Below are positions 44,988 to 52,066 of a stretch of DNA of 64,000 bases, piece by piece. Below the pieces are notes generated by a model, which was given only the letters and a program-made list of their open reading frames with translations, searched no databases and was not told where the DNA came from. Where the stretch lies: assembly GCA_036984305.1 (NCBI GenBank), contig BQWY01000001.1, positions 3,741,501 through 3,805,500 of the forward strand, given 5' to 3'. Each line of letters begins with the position of its first letter. The first letter of the stretch is position 1. Source of the stretch: Nitrospira sp. GTDB taxonomy: Bacteria > Nitrospirota > Nitrospiria > Nitrospirales > Nitrospiraceae. Both the position numbers and the translations under genes were made by a program.

Positions 44988-45377
44988 ATGTTGGCATCTT
45001 CGACCATCCGGCCCAAGCGCCTGAGAGTTCCCGCGGGACTATGGACTGCTTTACTGCTAGTCGGCCTGTTTGGGTACCCGCCGAACATACTTCCTGCGGC
45101 CGATCCGGGGCCAAGTTTCGATTCAGGAGCAGAGGTCGAGATTCATAAAAAAGGTCTGGGTAAAGAAGTTATTGTGAAGAAGGGAACCCACGAATGGTAC
45201 ATGCTGATGGAGGTGACACCGGACAATACTGTCATCGTACGTCAGCACAAAGACGGCGACACGTACGTGCTCGACGAGAGCGAGACTCATGACCGCACAT
45301 TTACTCCCGAAGAAGTCGACAGTGCGATCAATGCCTTCGCCAGTAGCGCGCAAGCGCAAGCCGCAGCCCAGCACTGA
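44988..45377 (+). CDS. Secreted protein of unknown function, coupled to DsrE
   Basis: 129 aa. The signal region (RLRVPAGLWTALLLVGLFGYPP, cleavage near LPAADP) precedes a small beta domain (EVEIHKKGLGKEVIVKKGTHEW, VTPDNTVIVRQHKDGDTYVL) and an Ala/Gln tail. No recognised family. Its TGA overlaps the ATG of the DsrE gene (TGATG), which suggests coupled translation although one product is exported and the other cytoplasmic. Confidence 0.72.
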   Translation: MLASSTIRPKRLRVPAGLWTALLLVGLFGYPPNILPAADPGPSFDSGAEVEIHKKGLGKEVIVKKGTHEWYMLMEVTPDNTVIVRQHKDGDTYVLDESETHDRTFTPEEVDSAINAFASSAQAQAAAQH

Positions 45378-45811
45378 TGTCTGCCGACACGCACAAGACA
45401 AAGCCCCGGTTCGTCATTTTTGCGCACAACGCCACGTACGATAAGCTCCATCAGGTCGCCACGTTGGGGCTCACGGCTGCGGCGATGGGAAAGGATGTCG
45501 TCGTGGTGCTGCTGTTTTGGACCATCAAGAAATTATCGGACGGTCGACTCGACGAGATCGACTTCCCGCCAGAGTATGGTGCTGCCGGGGGCGACGTGCG
45601 CCGCCTGCTGCAGGAGAAGAAAGTACCGAAGATTTCTGAGATGCTTCAGGAAGCCAAACTGGTGGGTTCACTCAAGGTCATCGCCTGCAGCGCCGGGCTG
45701 GAATACATGGGCGTCGATGCGGCCAAGGTGGCGCGTGGCGTCGACGAGGTCATGGGGCTGCCCGCCATTCTCTCCCTCACCGCCGGAGCCGAGACGACCC
45801 TGTTCATTTAA
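45377..45811 (+). CDS. DsrE/DsrF-like small protein
   Basis: 144 aa of the DsrE superfamily, small sulfur-carrier folds. FVIFAHNATYDKLHQVATLGLTAAAMGK is the N-terminal beta-alpha unit; VIACSAGLEYMGV carries the conserved Cys (about 110), which in active members holds a persulfide. A second member, with TusA, is encoded at 50916-51773. The overlap with the secreted protein gene is discussed under that entry. Function: sulfur transfer inferred from family only. Confidence 0.8.
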   Translation: MSADTHKTKPRFVIFAHNATYDKLHQVATLGLTAAAMGKDVVVVLLFWTIKKLSDGRLDEIDFPPEYGAAGGDVRRLLQEKKVPKISEMLQEAKLVGSLKVIACSAGLEYMGVDAAKVARGVDEVMGLPAILSLTAGAETTLFI

Positions 45812-46025
45812 TCCTTAACCCTCGCGCTCGACGGAACAATTTCATCCCCCATGCCCACCTCATACAAGTCTGTAGTCCGCCCACCCCGTGCGGGATAGAC
45901 ACACGGCAAGTTCGTGCCGAGCTGCGCGCGCATGGCAGCACCTCGCACTGCTAGGATCTCGGATTACAAGGGTGAGGCGGTCTCGGCGCGGGCTGCGCAC
46001 CTCACACTAGGTCAGTTGAGAGCGG

Positions 46026-47477
46026 TCAGAAGGAACACTCGTGGTGATGCGTCTTCCAAATTTGAGCACCGACCGCTTTGGAGAGGAGCGTGACGAGTAG
46101 ATTGTCCTTGAGCAATTCTCTGGTAATGTGGCACCGTTCCGTATAGGTCGAGGCTGCCGGGTCACCGGAGGTGGCGGCACTCTTGGCATAGCAGTCTCCC
46201 GCGCAATTATACTTCGCCATGCAACCCTGGCACTTGGGCATCTCCTGAACGTTGAGCTTCCCCAGGCGATCGACCGCTTCGCGATCGATATCGAACGTAC
46301 CGAGTGCCTCGTTCCACGCGCCGTACTGGAACAATGTGGCGCGAGGATCGGTGGGCTGAAGCACTTCATTGCACGATGTCACAATGCCACGGGATGTGAC
46401 AAGAAAATTGCTCGCCGCGTGCGCGCCGCAAAACGATTCCCGCATCTTCAATGCCGCACCCGAGTAATGGAGGTCGATACCAAACTCCGCCGCCACCCGT
46501 TTCGCGTCACGGAAACGCTCGACAAACCGCTGCGCATCGAGCCGCTGGATGTGGCCCTTGATGTTGGTGACTCCCGTCACGTCAAACACCGGCTCGAGAT
46601 GAATGCTTTTGCACAGTAGCGTGGTCCCGACAAACTCCACGAATTCCGTGATCGTCTCGCTCCCGGCAGCGGTGACGGTCGATCGAATGTCGTAGGATTT
46701 ACCCAAATCGTCCAATTGCTTCATGATGGCGATCACACGATCGAACGACCCTTCGCCATTCGGAAGGACTCGATGCTGATTGTGTACGTCCCGGATCCCA
46801 TCCAGTGAAAACGTCATATGGGTGCAGTGTTGGGCCAGGTAGTCCACCCGAGACGCAGGGAAGACCCCGTTCGTATTGAGCACTACGGTCGGCGCCAACC
46901 CATTCGACCGGCACTGGTCCTCGAAATACTCCACGATCCTTTGGAAAACTCCCCAACTAGCCGTCGCTTCTCCTTCTCCCAAGAACCTGATAGACGGATT
47001 GGCCTGCCGGTCCATGGCATTCTTCATGATGAGATCGATTGCGGTTTTCGCCACAGACCAGGGAATCTCGAGATCGTCCAGCCGCCCGCCTTCGGCATAG
47101 CAGTACGTACACCGCAGCGTACACTTTTGAGTGTTGGAGAAAGTCACACTCAGCGGAGTCCAGGTAGTGGCTTCGTAAGAGATCGTGCCCCGCCGAGCAA
47201 CGGAAATCGGCAAAATCTTTTGCCGAACCAAACCGTCGATCATGGCCTGTTCGGAATGGTCGAGACTTTCTTTTCGGAAATATTTCCGAAGCGTCGCCGC
47301 ACCAAAATCGTCAAGAATCATCGTGACGTTCGTCAACGGACTGTAGAATAGAAAACCGTTCAGAAAGGGCACCAGAAAGACGTCCCCCGCGCCTTCGATC
47401 CGCTCCTCAATCAGTGTCCCTGGAGCGAAATCCTGCCGCGGGCGGCGCTTCTCCGGCATGAGCAGCGTTTGCGTCAT
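46026..47477 (-). CDS. Radical SAM/SPASM peptide-modifying enzyme
   Basis: 483 aa. The radical SAM cluster motif is C119, C123, C126 in KCTLRCTYCYAEGG, with GEGEAT near 168. The C-terminal SPASM part has C350, C369, then C416-x2-C419-x5-C425-x3-C429 and C449, enough for two auxiliary [4Fe-4S] clusters. The N-terminal residues about 30-90 (FLVPFLNGFLFYSPLTNVTM) resemble a PqqD-like peptide-recognition domain. It lies 31 nt after a Cys-rich protein gene with CSCE repeats, its likely substrate. SPASM enzymes commonly make thioether cross-links or other Cys-based changes; the actual reaction is inferred. The C-terminus is HHHECSF. Confidence 0.88.
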   Translation of the reverse strand: MTQTLLMPEKRRPRQDFAPGTLIEERIEGAGDVFLVPFLNGFLFYSPLTNVTMILDDFGAATLRKYFRKESLDHSEQAMIDGLVRQKILPISVARRGTISYEATTWTPLSVTFSNTQKCTLRCTYCYAEGGRLDDLEIPWSVAKTAIDLIMKNAMDRQANPSIRFLGEGEATASWGVFQRIVEYFEDQCRSNGLAPTVVLNTNGVFPASRVDYLAQHCTHMTFSLDGIRDVHNQHRVLPNGEGSFDRVIAIMKQLDDLGKSYDIRSTVTAAGSETITEFVEFVGTTLLCKSIHLEPVFDVTGVTNIKGHIQRLDAQRFVERFRDAKRVAAEFGIDLHYSGAALKMRESFCGAHAASNFLVTSRGIVTSCNEVLQPTDPRATLFQYGAWNEALGTFDIDREAVDRLGKLNVQEMPKCQGCMAKYNCAGDCYAKSAATSGDPAASTYTERCHITRELLKDNLLVTLLSKAVGAQIWKTHHHECSF

Positions 47478-47508
47478 ACCAACTTGTCCCCTCTACACGC
47501 GCACTCAC

Positions 47509-47859
47509 TTACCGAGGTTTCTTTTTGGATCTTGCCGAGCGCGTGGGAGCGGTCGCAGCCTCCACCTTGGCTCGAATCTCTCCCGCCACCGCCAAAAAAT
47601 CTTCAATACTGCGCAATTTGCGCACATCCAATTGCTTCACGGCCTCACGAAAGACAGGGTTCACAACCACATCCATCAGATCATGCACGGGTATGAGTTC
47701 GCATGAACACTGGTTCGGACAGACCGGCTTATTTTCACACGAACACGGATTGACCGGTTTGTTCTCGCAGGAGCACTCGGTATCCATTTGATGAGCGAGA
47801 ACTTGCGCCAGGGCAATTATGCCAAGAGGATCAATCGAACGGACTGTTTTGTCTGGCAT
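47509..47859 (-). CDS. Cys-rich CSCE-repeat protein, candidate RiPP precursor
   Basis: 116 aa, not recognised. Residues 1-28 form a leader-like amphipathic helix region (MPDKTVRSIDPLGIIALAQ). The middle segment has seven Cys (C29, C31, C39, C41, C47, C51, C53) in three copies of CSCE, two of them CSCENKPV. Residues about 60-100 are again helical (VFREAVKQLDVRKLRSIEDFL) and the tail is Lys/Arg-rich. The ATG at 47859 follows AAGGAG at 6-nt spacing; an adjacent GTG at 47862 is less likely. It is the first gene of an operon with the radical SAM/SPASM enzyme. A metal-binding protein is the alternative to a modified peptide. Confidence 0.8.
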   Translation of the reverse strand: MPDKTVRSIDPLGIIALAQVLAHQMDTECSCENKPVNPCSCENKPVCPNQCSCELIPVHDLMDVVVNPVFREAVKQLDVRKLRSIEDFLAVAGEIRAKVEAATAPTRSARSKKKPR

Positions 47860-47995
47860 CACGAACTCCTTAAACGGGACTGGTGCTGAGTCTCGATCTG
47901 CTCGCGGTCGCAGTCACATACCCTCGCATCGACCGGATCGCTTCCGCGATTACGAACGTGTACCGGACTCACGGTTGTATTTTCGTCCGGCGACC

Positions 47996-48023
47996 ACTGT
48001 ACTCTTCTGAGGAAATTTGTCAA
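47996..48023 (-). promoter_or_regulatory. Promoter of the Cys-rich peptide-radical SAM operon
   Basis: Minus strand: perfect -35 TTGACA (48018-48023), 16-nt spacer, -10 TACAGT (47996-48001). It would start near 47989, giving a 130-nt leader before the ATG at 47859. It lies clear of the nth stop (48143), so the operon is expressed independently. Confidence 0.6.
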
Positions 48024-48142
48024 CCTCGCTGGAGTGTGGACAAGGCGGGTTCGACATGGGGTTGAAGACAGGCTCATGCTGTACGCCCCCGGAGCAGCAG
48101 AGACATTCCACGCACAATTAGCCCACGCATCTACTCGACAGG

Positions 48143-48802
48143 CTACCGCGAGGTGGTCACGCCGATGCGGGCGCAGTAACGGGTCAGCTTGCACTGGCTG
48201 CAGCGCGGCGAGACCGGGAGGCAGAGGTTTTGCCCATAGGGTACGAGCAGATCGTTGTAGGTGATCCAGTGGCGGGGCGGTAGTTTAGCACGCAGCGCCG
48301 TTTCGGATTCGTCGGGCGTGCGGGTCTTGATGTAGCCCCACCGGTTGGTGATCCGGTGCACGTGGATATCGACGCAAATCCCAGGCTTGCCGTAGCCCAC
48401 CGTCATCACGAGATTGGCCGTCTTTCTTCCCACACCCGGCAGAGCGACCAGCGCATCGATGTTGGTTGGCACGCGGCTGCCATATTGCGCCAGCAGGATT
48501 CGGCAAATCTCCCGAATGTGTTTAGCCTTGGTGCGGTAGAACCCGACAGGATAAATGAGGCGGGCAATGCGCGCCGTGGGCAACCGAGCCATCGTTTCCG
48601 GCCTGTCGGCGACTTTGAACAGGCGCGCGCTGGCCTCGGCGGTGGTCTGGTCTTTGGTGCGCAGGCTCAGGACGGTGGCGATGAGAATGCGGAACGGATC
48701 GCGCGCAGACTCGCGCGCCACCACACCGACCACGGGCTCCTGCCATCGACGCACGTCACGACGCACGATCCGCAGGACGGCGTGAATGTCCGTATCACGC
48801 AT
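48143..48802 (-). CDS. nth: Endonuclease III
   Basis: Base-excision repair DNA glycosylase/AP lyase for oxidised pyrimidines. 219 aa. The helix-hairpin-helix is LPGVGRKTANLVMTVGYG with catalytic K127, and D145 lies in VDIHVHR. The [4Fe-4S] cluster has C194, C201, C204, C210 (C-x6-C-x2-C-x5-C). Length is normal. Confidence 0.94.
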   Translation of the reverse strand: MRDTDIHAVLRIVRRDVRRWQEPVVGVVARESARDPFRILIATVLSLRTKDQTTAEASARLFKVADRPETMARLPTARIARLIYPVGFYRTKAKHIREICRILLAQYGSRVPTNIDALVALPGVGRKTANLVMTVGYGKPGICVDIHVHRITNRWGYIKTRTPDESETALRAKLPPRHWITYNDLLVPYGQNLCLPVSPRCSQCKLTRYCARIGVTTSR

Positions 48803-48817
48803 CCTTCCCTCTCCCTA

Positions 48818-48946
48818 GCAGGAGGTTGAAAAAGCCGCCAGCTCTGTTCTCGCATCGCTTAGAGGCCCCAACGTCCTCAAAAGCGTACGCCTCGCCTTCT
48901 TACTCGCTGCGGCCCTCGCGGGATGGCCCGTTTTTAATCCTCCTGC
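48818..48946. repeat. MITE-like or REP-like repeat element
   Basis: About 129 nt bounded by near-perfect 16-nt inverted ends: GCAGGAGGTTGAAAAA (48818) and the complement of TTTTTAATCCTCCTGC (48931-48946). The inside is GC-rich and partly self-complementary, with no coding potential. The sequence type (GCAGGAGG...GAAAAAGCCGCCAGCT, with TCGCATCGCTTAGAGGC) is, from memory, like short repeats scattered in Nitrospira chromosomes; copy number cannot be tested here. Confidence 0.55.
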
Positions 48947-49062
48947 GACTCCAGGTCCACGTTTTCACGATACCGTACACGCCAAGGATCGGGCGAGCAC
49001 ATTGCCGACTGGATAGGGCAAGGAGTGATCGAAAATCCGACGGGGGAAAAGAAGGAATGAAC

Positions 49063-49257
49063 TTAGTCGCTGCGATGCTTTGACAACCACTTCTGGCGGC
49101 GCCGCTGTGCTTCGCGCTGCTTAGCCTTCTTGCGCACGCTGGGCTTTTCATAAAAGCGGCGGCGCTTCAACTCCCGAAAGAGACCTTCGCCGGCCAGCTT
49201 CTTCTTGGCCACCTTCAGCGCTTTCTCAACGTTGTTATTAAAGACTTTGATTTCCAT
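49063..49257 (-). CDS. rpsU: 30S ribosomal protein S21
   Basis: 64 aa, typical. Very basic: VFNNNVEKALKVAKKKLAGEG, then LFRELKRRRFYEKPSVRKKAKQ. AGGTGAG precedes the ATG. It lies 44 nt after ftcD on the same strand. S21 binds the platform near the anti-Shine-Dalgarno region. Confidence 0.97.
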   Translation of the reverse strand: MEIKVFNNNVEKALKVAKKKLAGEGLFRELKRRRFYEKPSVRKKAKQREAQRRRQKWLSKHRSD

Positions 49258-49301
49258 GATCTCGGTATCTCACCTGGTTCAGTGTGAAAACGGCCCGTAG
49301 T

Positions 49302-50807
49302 CTAACACAGGCCCTTGAGGCCCTCAAGACAACTTTCAATCTTGTCTCTTCGTGACCGCATGTCACTTTTAAGTGACTGATTATCAAGGTACTTATAATT
49401 GTTATCCACAACCCTTAGCATAGACTCCAGGGACGAGCGAGCCATCGCCCGACAGATCTCCAGGTCCACCAGAACGGTTATTTTAGAGGTGTGGTTCATA
49501 TGCGCCAATTGGTGCATCAATTTGAGGAGGAGTTCCGCCATTTCGAGAGGGATTTCAGTGGCGTGCGCAACCGCTCGATCGTACGCCCGCGACCGATCGG
49601 AATCGCTGCGCATGGCCCGCTGCTGGATTAGGACTGCCTGATAGGCCTGTGCGTCAGCTTCGGCCAATCGGCACAACTCCCGGGTCAACTGCATGAGTTC
49701 GGCAGTCCCATTCCCCGGCCCGGTATGTTTCGCCGGGTCATCTCCTCCAATGCGAGCCAGCTTGGCGGAAAGTTGCGCCGTCAGCATGCCGACCAGCGCG
49801 GCGAGCGAGGCGCCGGCGGGCGTAGGCGTGGTTCCACCGAACAAGCCGAGGACCTCACTGAGCGGCCTCTGCCACCAGCCTTGCCGTTCCATTCGAATCC
49901 GCATGAGGCGGTGTTCGAGAATCCGATCGGCCGTCAACGCCTCGAGCCGCAAATGCGCCTGCGCGGAGGCGAGCACGGCCCGCTGTGGAATGAGGCCGAT
50001 GAGTTCCGATTGCGCGACCGCAACTCCGGCTTCTTCCGCCTTCCGCCGTACGGCTTCGAATGCAACGTGAACCGGGGTCACCTCGATATTCACGAGATTC
50101 ATCGACACCTGAACCTGCGCGCGTGATGTCAGCTCGACCCCCATGGCCTTCACCGCCGGAAGTCCGCCACTGGACATGCGAAGGGACCGGGCGATCGACC
50201 TGGCTACGGCCAGATCCCGTGTCGCGAGATTCACGTTGAATGCGACCAGGATCGGCCGCGCCCCTACGACCGTCATCCCAGCGGACACATGCGGCCGATC
50301 GGGGCCGAAATCAGGTTGCCACAATGGATCTTGCGCCATCCGCGCTGCAAGCCCGGCTACACCTCCCCGGCGTATCGCCTCAAGCGGCCTACGCGCCGGC
50401 TGACTCGCCGCTTCCTCATAGAGAAACACGGGAATCCGCAACTCCCTGCCGATACGCGCTCCGAGTGCATGGGCGAGCGCGACACACTCCTGCATCCCCA
50501 CGCCTTCGAGGGGGACAAACGGCACGACGTCGGCTGCACCGACCCGCGGATGGACGCCCTGGTGCACGCGCAAGTCGATCCGCTCGCTCGCCAATTTGAC
50601 GGCGCGGAACGCGGCCTCTTCCATCGCTTCCGGCGGCCCGGCGAAGGTCACGACCGCACGGTGATGATCGGGGTCCTGCGTGTGGTCCAACACGAAGACG
50701 TCGGCAACCGACTCGACCATCTCGATTGTCGCCCGCACGAAGTTCGAGTCGCGCCCCTCACTGAAATTGGGCACACATTTGACGAGTCGGGTCATACCCA
50801 ACGCCAT
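49302..50807 (-). CDS. ftcD: Glutamate formimidoyltransferase / formimidotetrahydrofolate cyclodeaminase fusion
   Basis: 501 aa bifunctional enzyme: transfers the formimino group to tetrahydrofolate, then cyclises it to 5,10-methenyl-THF. The transferase (about 1-300) opens KCVPNFSEGRD, with the catalytic His in QGVHPRVGAADVVPF (H86). The cyclodeaminase half (about 310-500) has FGGTTPTPAGASLAALVGML and a helical C-terminus. An ATG four codons later (50795) is an alternative start. No histidine-degradation genes are nearby, so it may serve folate one-carbon interconversion instead. Confidence 0.93.
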   Translation of the reverse strand: MALGMTRLVKCVPNFSEGRDSNFVRATIEMVESVADVFVLDHTQDPDHHRAVVTFAGPPEAMEEAAFRAVKLASERIDLRVHQGVHPRVGAADVVPFVPLEGVGMQECVALAHALGARIGRELRIPVFLYEEAASQPARRPLEAIRRGGVAGLAARMAQDPLWQPDFGPDRPHVSAGMTVVGARPILVAFNVNLATRDLAVARSIARSLRMSSGGLPAVKAMGVELTSRAQVQVSMNLVNIEVTPVHVAFEAVRRKAEEAGVAVAQSELIGLIPQRAVLASAQAHLRLEALTADRILEHRLMRIRMERQGWWQRPLSEVLGLFGGTTPTPAGASLAALVGMLTAQLSAKLARIGGDDPAKHTGPGNGTAELMQLTRELCRLAEADAQAYQAVLIQQRAMRSDSDRSRAYDRAVAHATEIPLEMAELLLKLMHQLAHMNHTSKITVLVDLEICRAMARSSLESMLRVVDNNYKYLDNQSLKSDMRSRRDKIESCLEGLKGLC

Positions 50808-50915
50808 CCTTCGGATTGTCCTATGTTCTTGATGAGGCCGAGTGCGGACAGCACCCTAAAGGTCAGGAGCGGACCGTCATAGAAGGGAGGCCCTACCGGG
50901 TTGGTACGCAGGCTC

Positions 50916-51161
50916 TTACTTCGCTTTTTTGACGAAGGCTTTGAACACGCGCTTATCGGCTTGCCCCTCCTCCTCGAGACCCACCATGTGATGACCGGTC
51001 GTTTGGCACCAGGCAGGCATGTCTTTCTTGATGCCTTCATCGTCAGAAATGACCTCCAGCACCTGTCCCACCGCCAACTCCTTGATCTTCTTGGAGGTCA
51101 TAATGATCGGCATGGGGCAGAAGTAGCCGAGCGTATCAAGCTTCACATCCGATTGGTTCAT
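50916..51161 (-). CDS. tusA: TusA-family sulfur carrier
   Basis: 81 aa. The conserved CPMPIIMTSKKIKEL block carries the Cys that holds a persulfide. VLEVISDDEGIKKDMPAWCQ and the GHHMVGLEEE part complete the fold. The ATG at 51161 follows GGAG at 6-nt spacing. It lies 81 nt after dsrE2 in the same orientation. TusA passes sulfur for tRNA thiolation, molybdopterin, or sulfur oxidation via DsrE2. Confidence 0.92.
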   Translation of the reverse strand: MNQSDVKLDTLGYFCPMPIIMTSKKIKELAVGQVLEVISDDEGIKKDMPAWCQTTGHHMVGLEEEGQADKRVFKAFVKKAK

Positions 51162-51242
51162 CACTTACTCCAGCAGATCCCGGCACCCCGGGCCATGCGC
51201 CCACGGACACGGCCGGAGCCCGGACCTGATCCCGCACTCTCT

Positions 51243-51773
51243 TTAGATGAAAAGGTTCACCGCACCCTGGCGGGCTTCGTTCAGGTAGGTGCTGACGCCC
51301 GCAAGCTGATCGACGCCGTCCGCCAGCGTATCCTTCGAAATGCCCATGAGCCCCATCGTGGTCGTACAACCAATGAATTTCACGCCAAGATCCTTCGCGG
51401 TTTCCATCAACTCAGGGACTCCCGGCATGCGGTTGTCCTTCATGACCTTCTGCATCATCTTGGCCCCAAGCCCGCCGAAATTGAACCGAGAAAGCGGCAA
51501 TGTTTCTGCGCCACCCTTGTTCAACCAGCCGAACATCTTCCGCAGCCAATCCTTCGCGCTCGTCTTGGCACCGGGCTTCCGAATCGCGTTCAAGCCCCAG
51601 AACGTAAAGAACATCGTCACGGGCATCCCCATCGCCGCCGCGCCCGTGGCGATGATAAACGCCGCCATGACACGATCCATATCCCCGCTCAGCACGACAA
51701 TCGTGACACGCTCAGGTTTGGTCTGTTCCAACTCCGCCAGGGTAGCGGTGGGTTCGACTTGAGTGAGTGCCAT
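51243..51773 (-). CDS. DsrE2-type sulfurtransferase protein
   Basis: 176 aa from the ATG at 51773 with GGGAGGGCGG upstream; the open frame to 51806 is dismissed. It matches the DsrE2 subgroup: VTIVVLSGDMDRVMAAFIIATGAAAMGM, FFTFWGLNAIRKPG and GVKFIGCTTTMGLMGIS, whose Cys is the reactive one, with VNLFI at the end. In sulfur-oxidising bacteria dsrE2 is often linked to tusA, as here, in cytoplasmic sulfur trafficking. Confidence 0.88.
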   Translation of the reverse strand: MALTQVEPTATLAELEQTKPERVTIVVLSGDMDRVMAAFIIATGAAAMGMPVTMFFTFWGLNAIRKPGAKTSAKDWLRKMFGWLNKGGAETLPLSRFNFGGLGAKMMQKVMKDNRMPGVPELMETAKDLGVKFIGCTTTMGLMGISKDTLADGVDQLAGVSTYLNEARQGAVNLFI

Positions 51774-51804
51774 AGGTCCGCCCTCCCGTTCAGGCAATAC
51801 AGTC

Positions 51805-51834
51805 ACTATATGTCCCGTTTTTTTGTGATGTCAA
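51805..51834 (-). promoter_or_regulatory. Strong promoter of the dsrE2-tusA operon
   Basis: Minus strand: perfect -35 TTGACA (51829-51834), 18-nt spacer, -10 TATAGT (51805-51810). A start near 51798 leaves a 25-nt leader. The rest of the 293-nt gap up to the antiporter gene shows nothing clear. Confidence 0.72.
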
Positions 51835-52066
51835 GCAACCGGATCGTCGACCGCTCGTCTGCGCGAATACACCAAATCCGGCGTTTGCTTCATCGCATCG
51901 CCGCTCTCAAAGCCCGTGTGATGCGGTCATTCGAGCATGGCACGGCTCACCACGTGCCAGCCGACCGGTTTCACGACAGCCACTGCTATCTCGAGCAGTT
52001 TTGAGACGGTACAGTGACGGCACGGTGACTGAAATCGGCATCCTCATAGGCGCGGCGGCCGCTCCA

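Noticed and set aside
47859-48194. Minus-strand open frame just upstream of the Cys-rich gene
   Set aside because: It runs into the 3' end of nth in another frame, has no ribosome site and Arg/Ser-rich chance composition.
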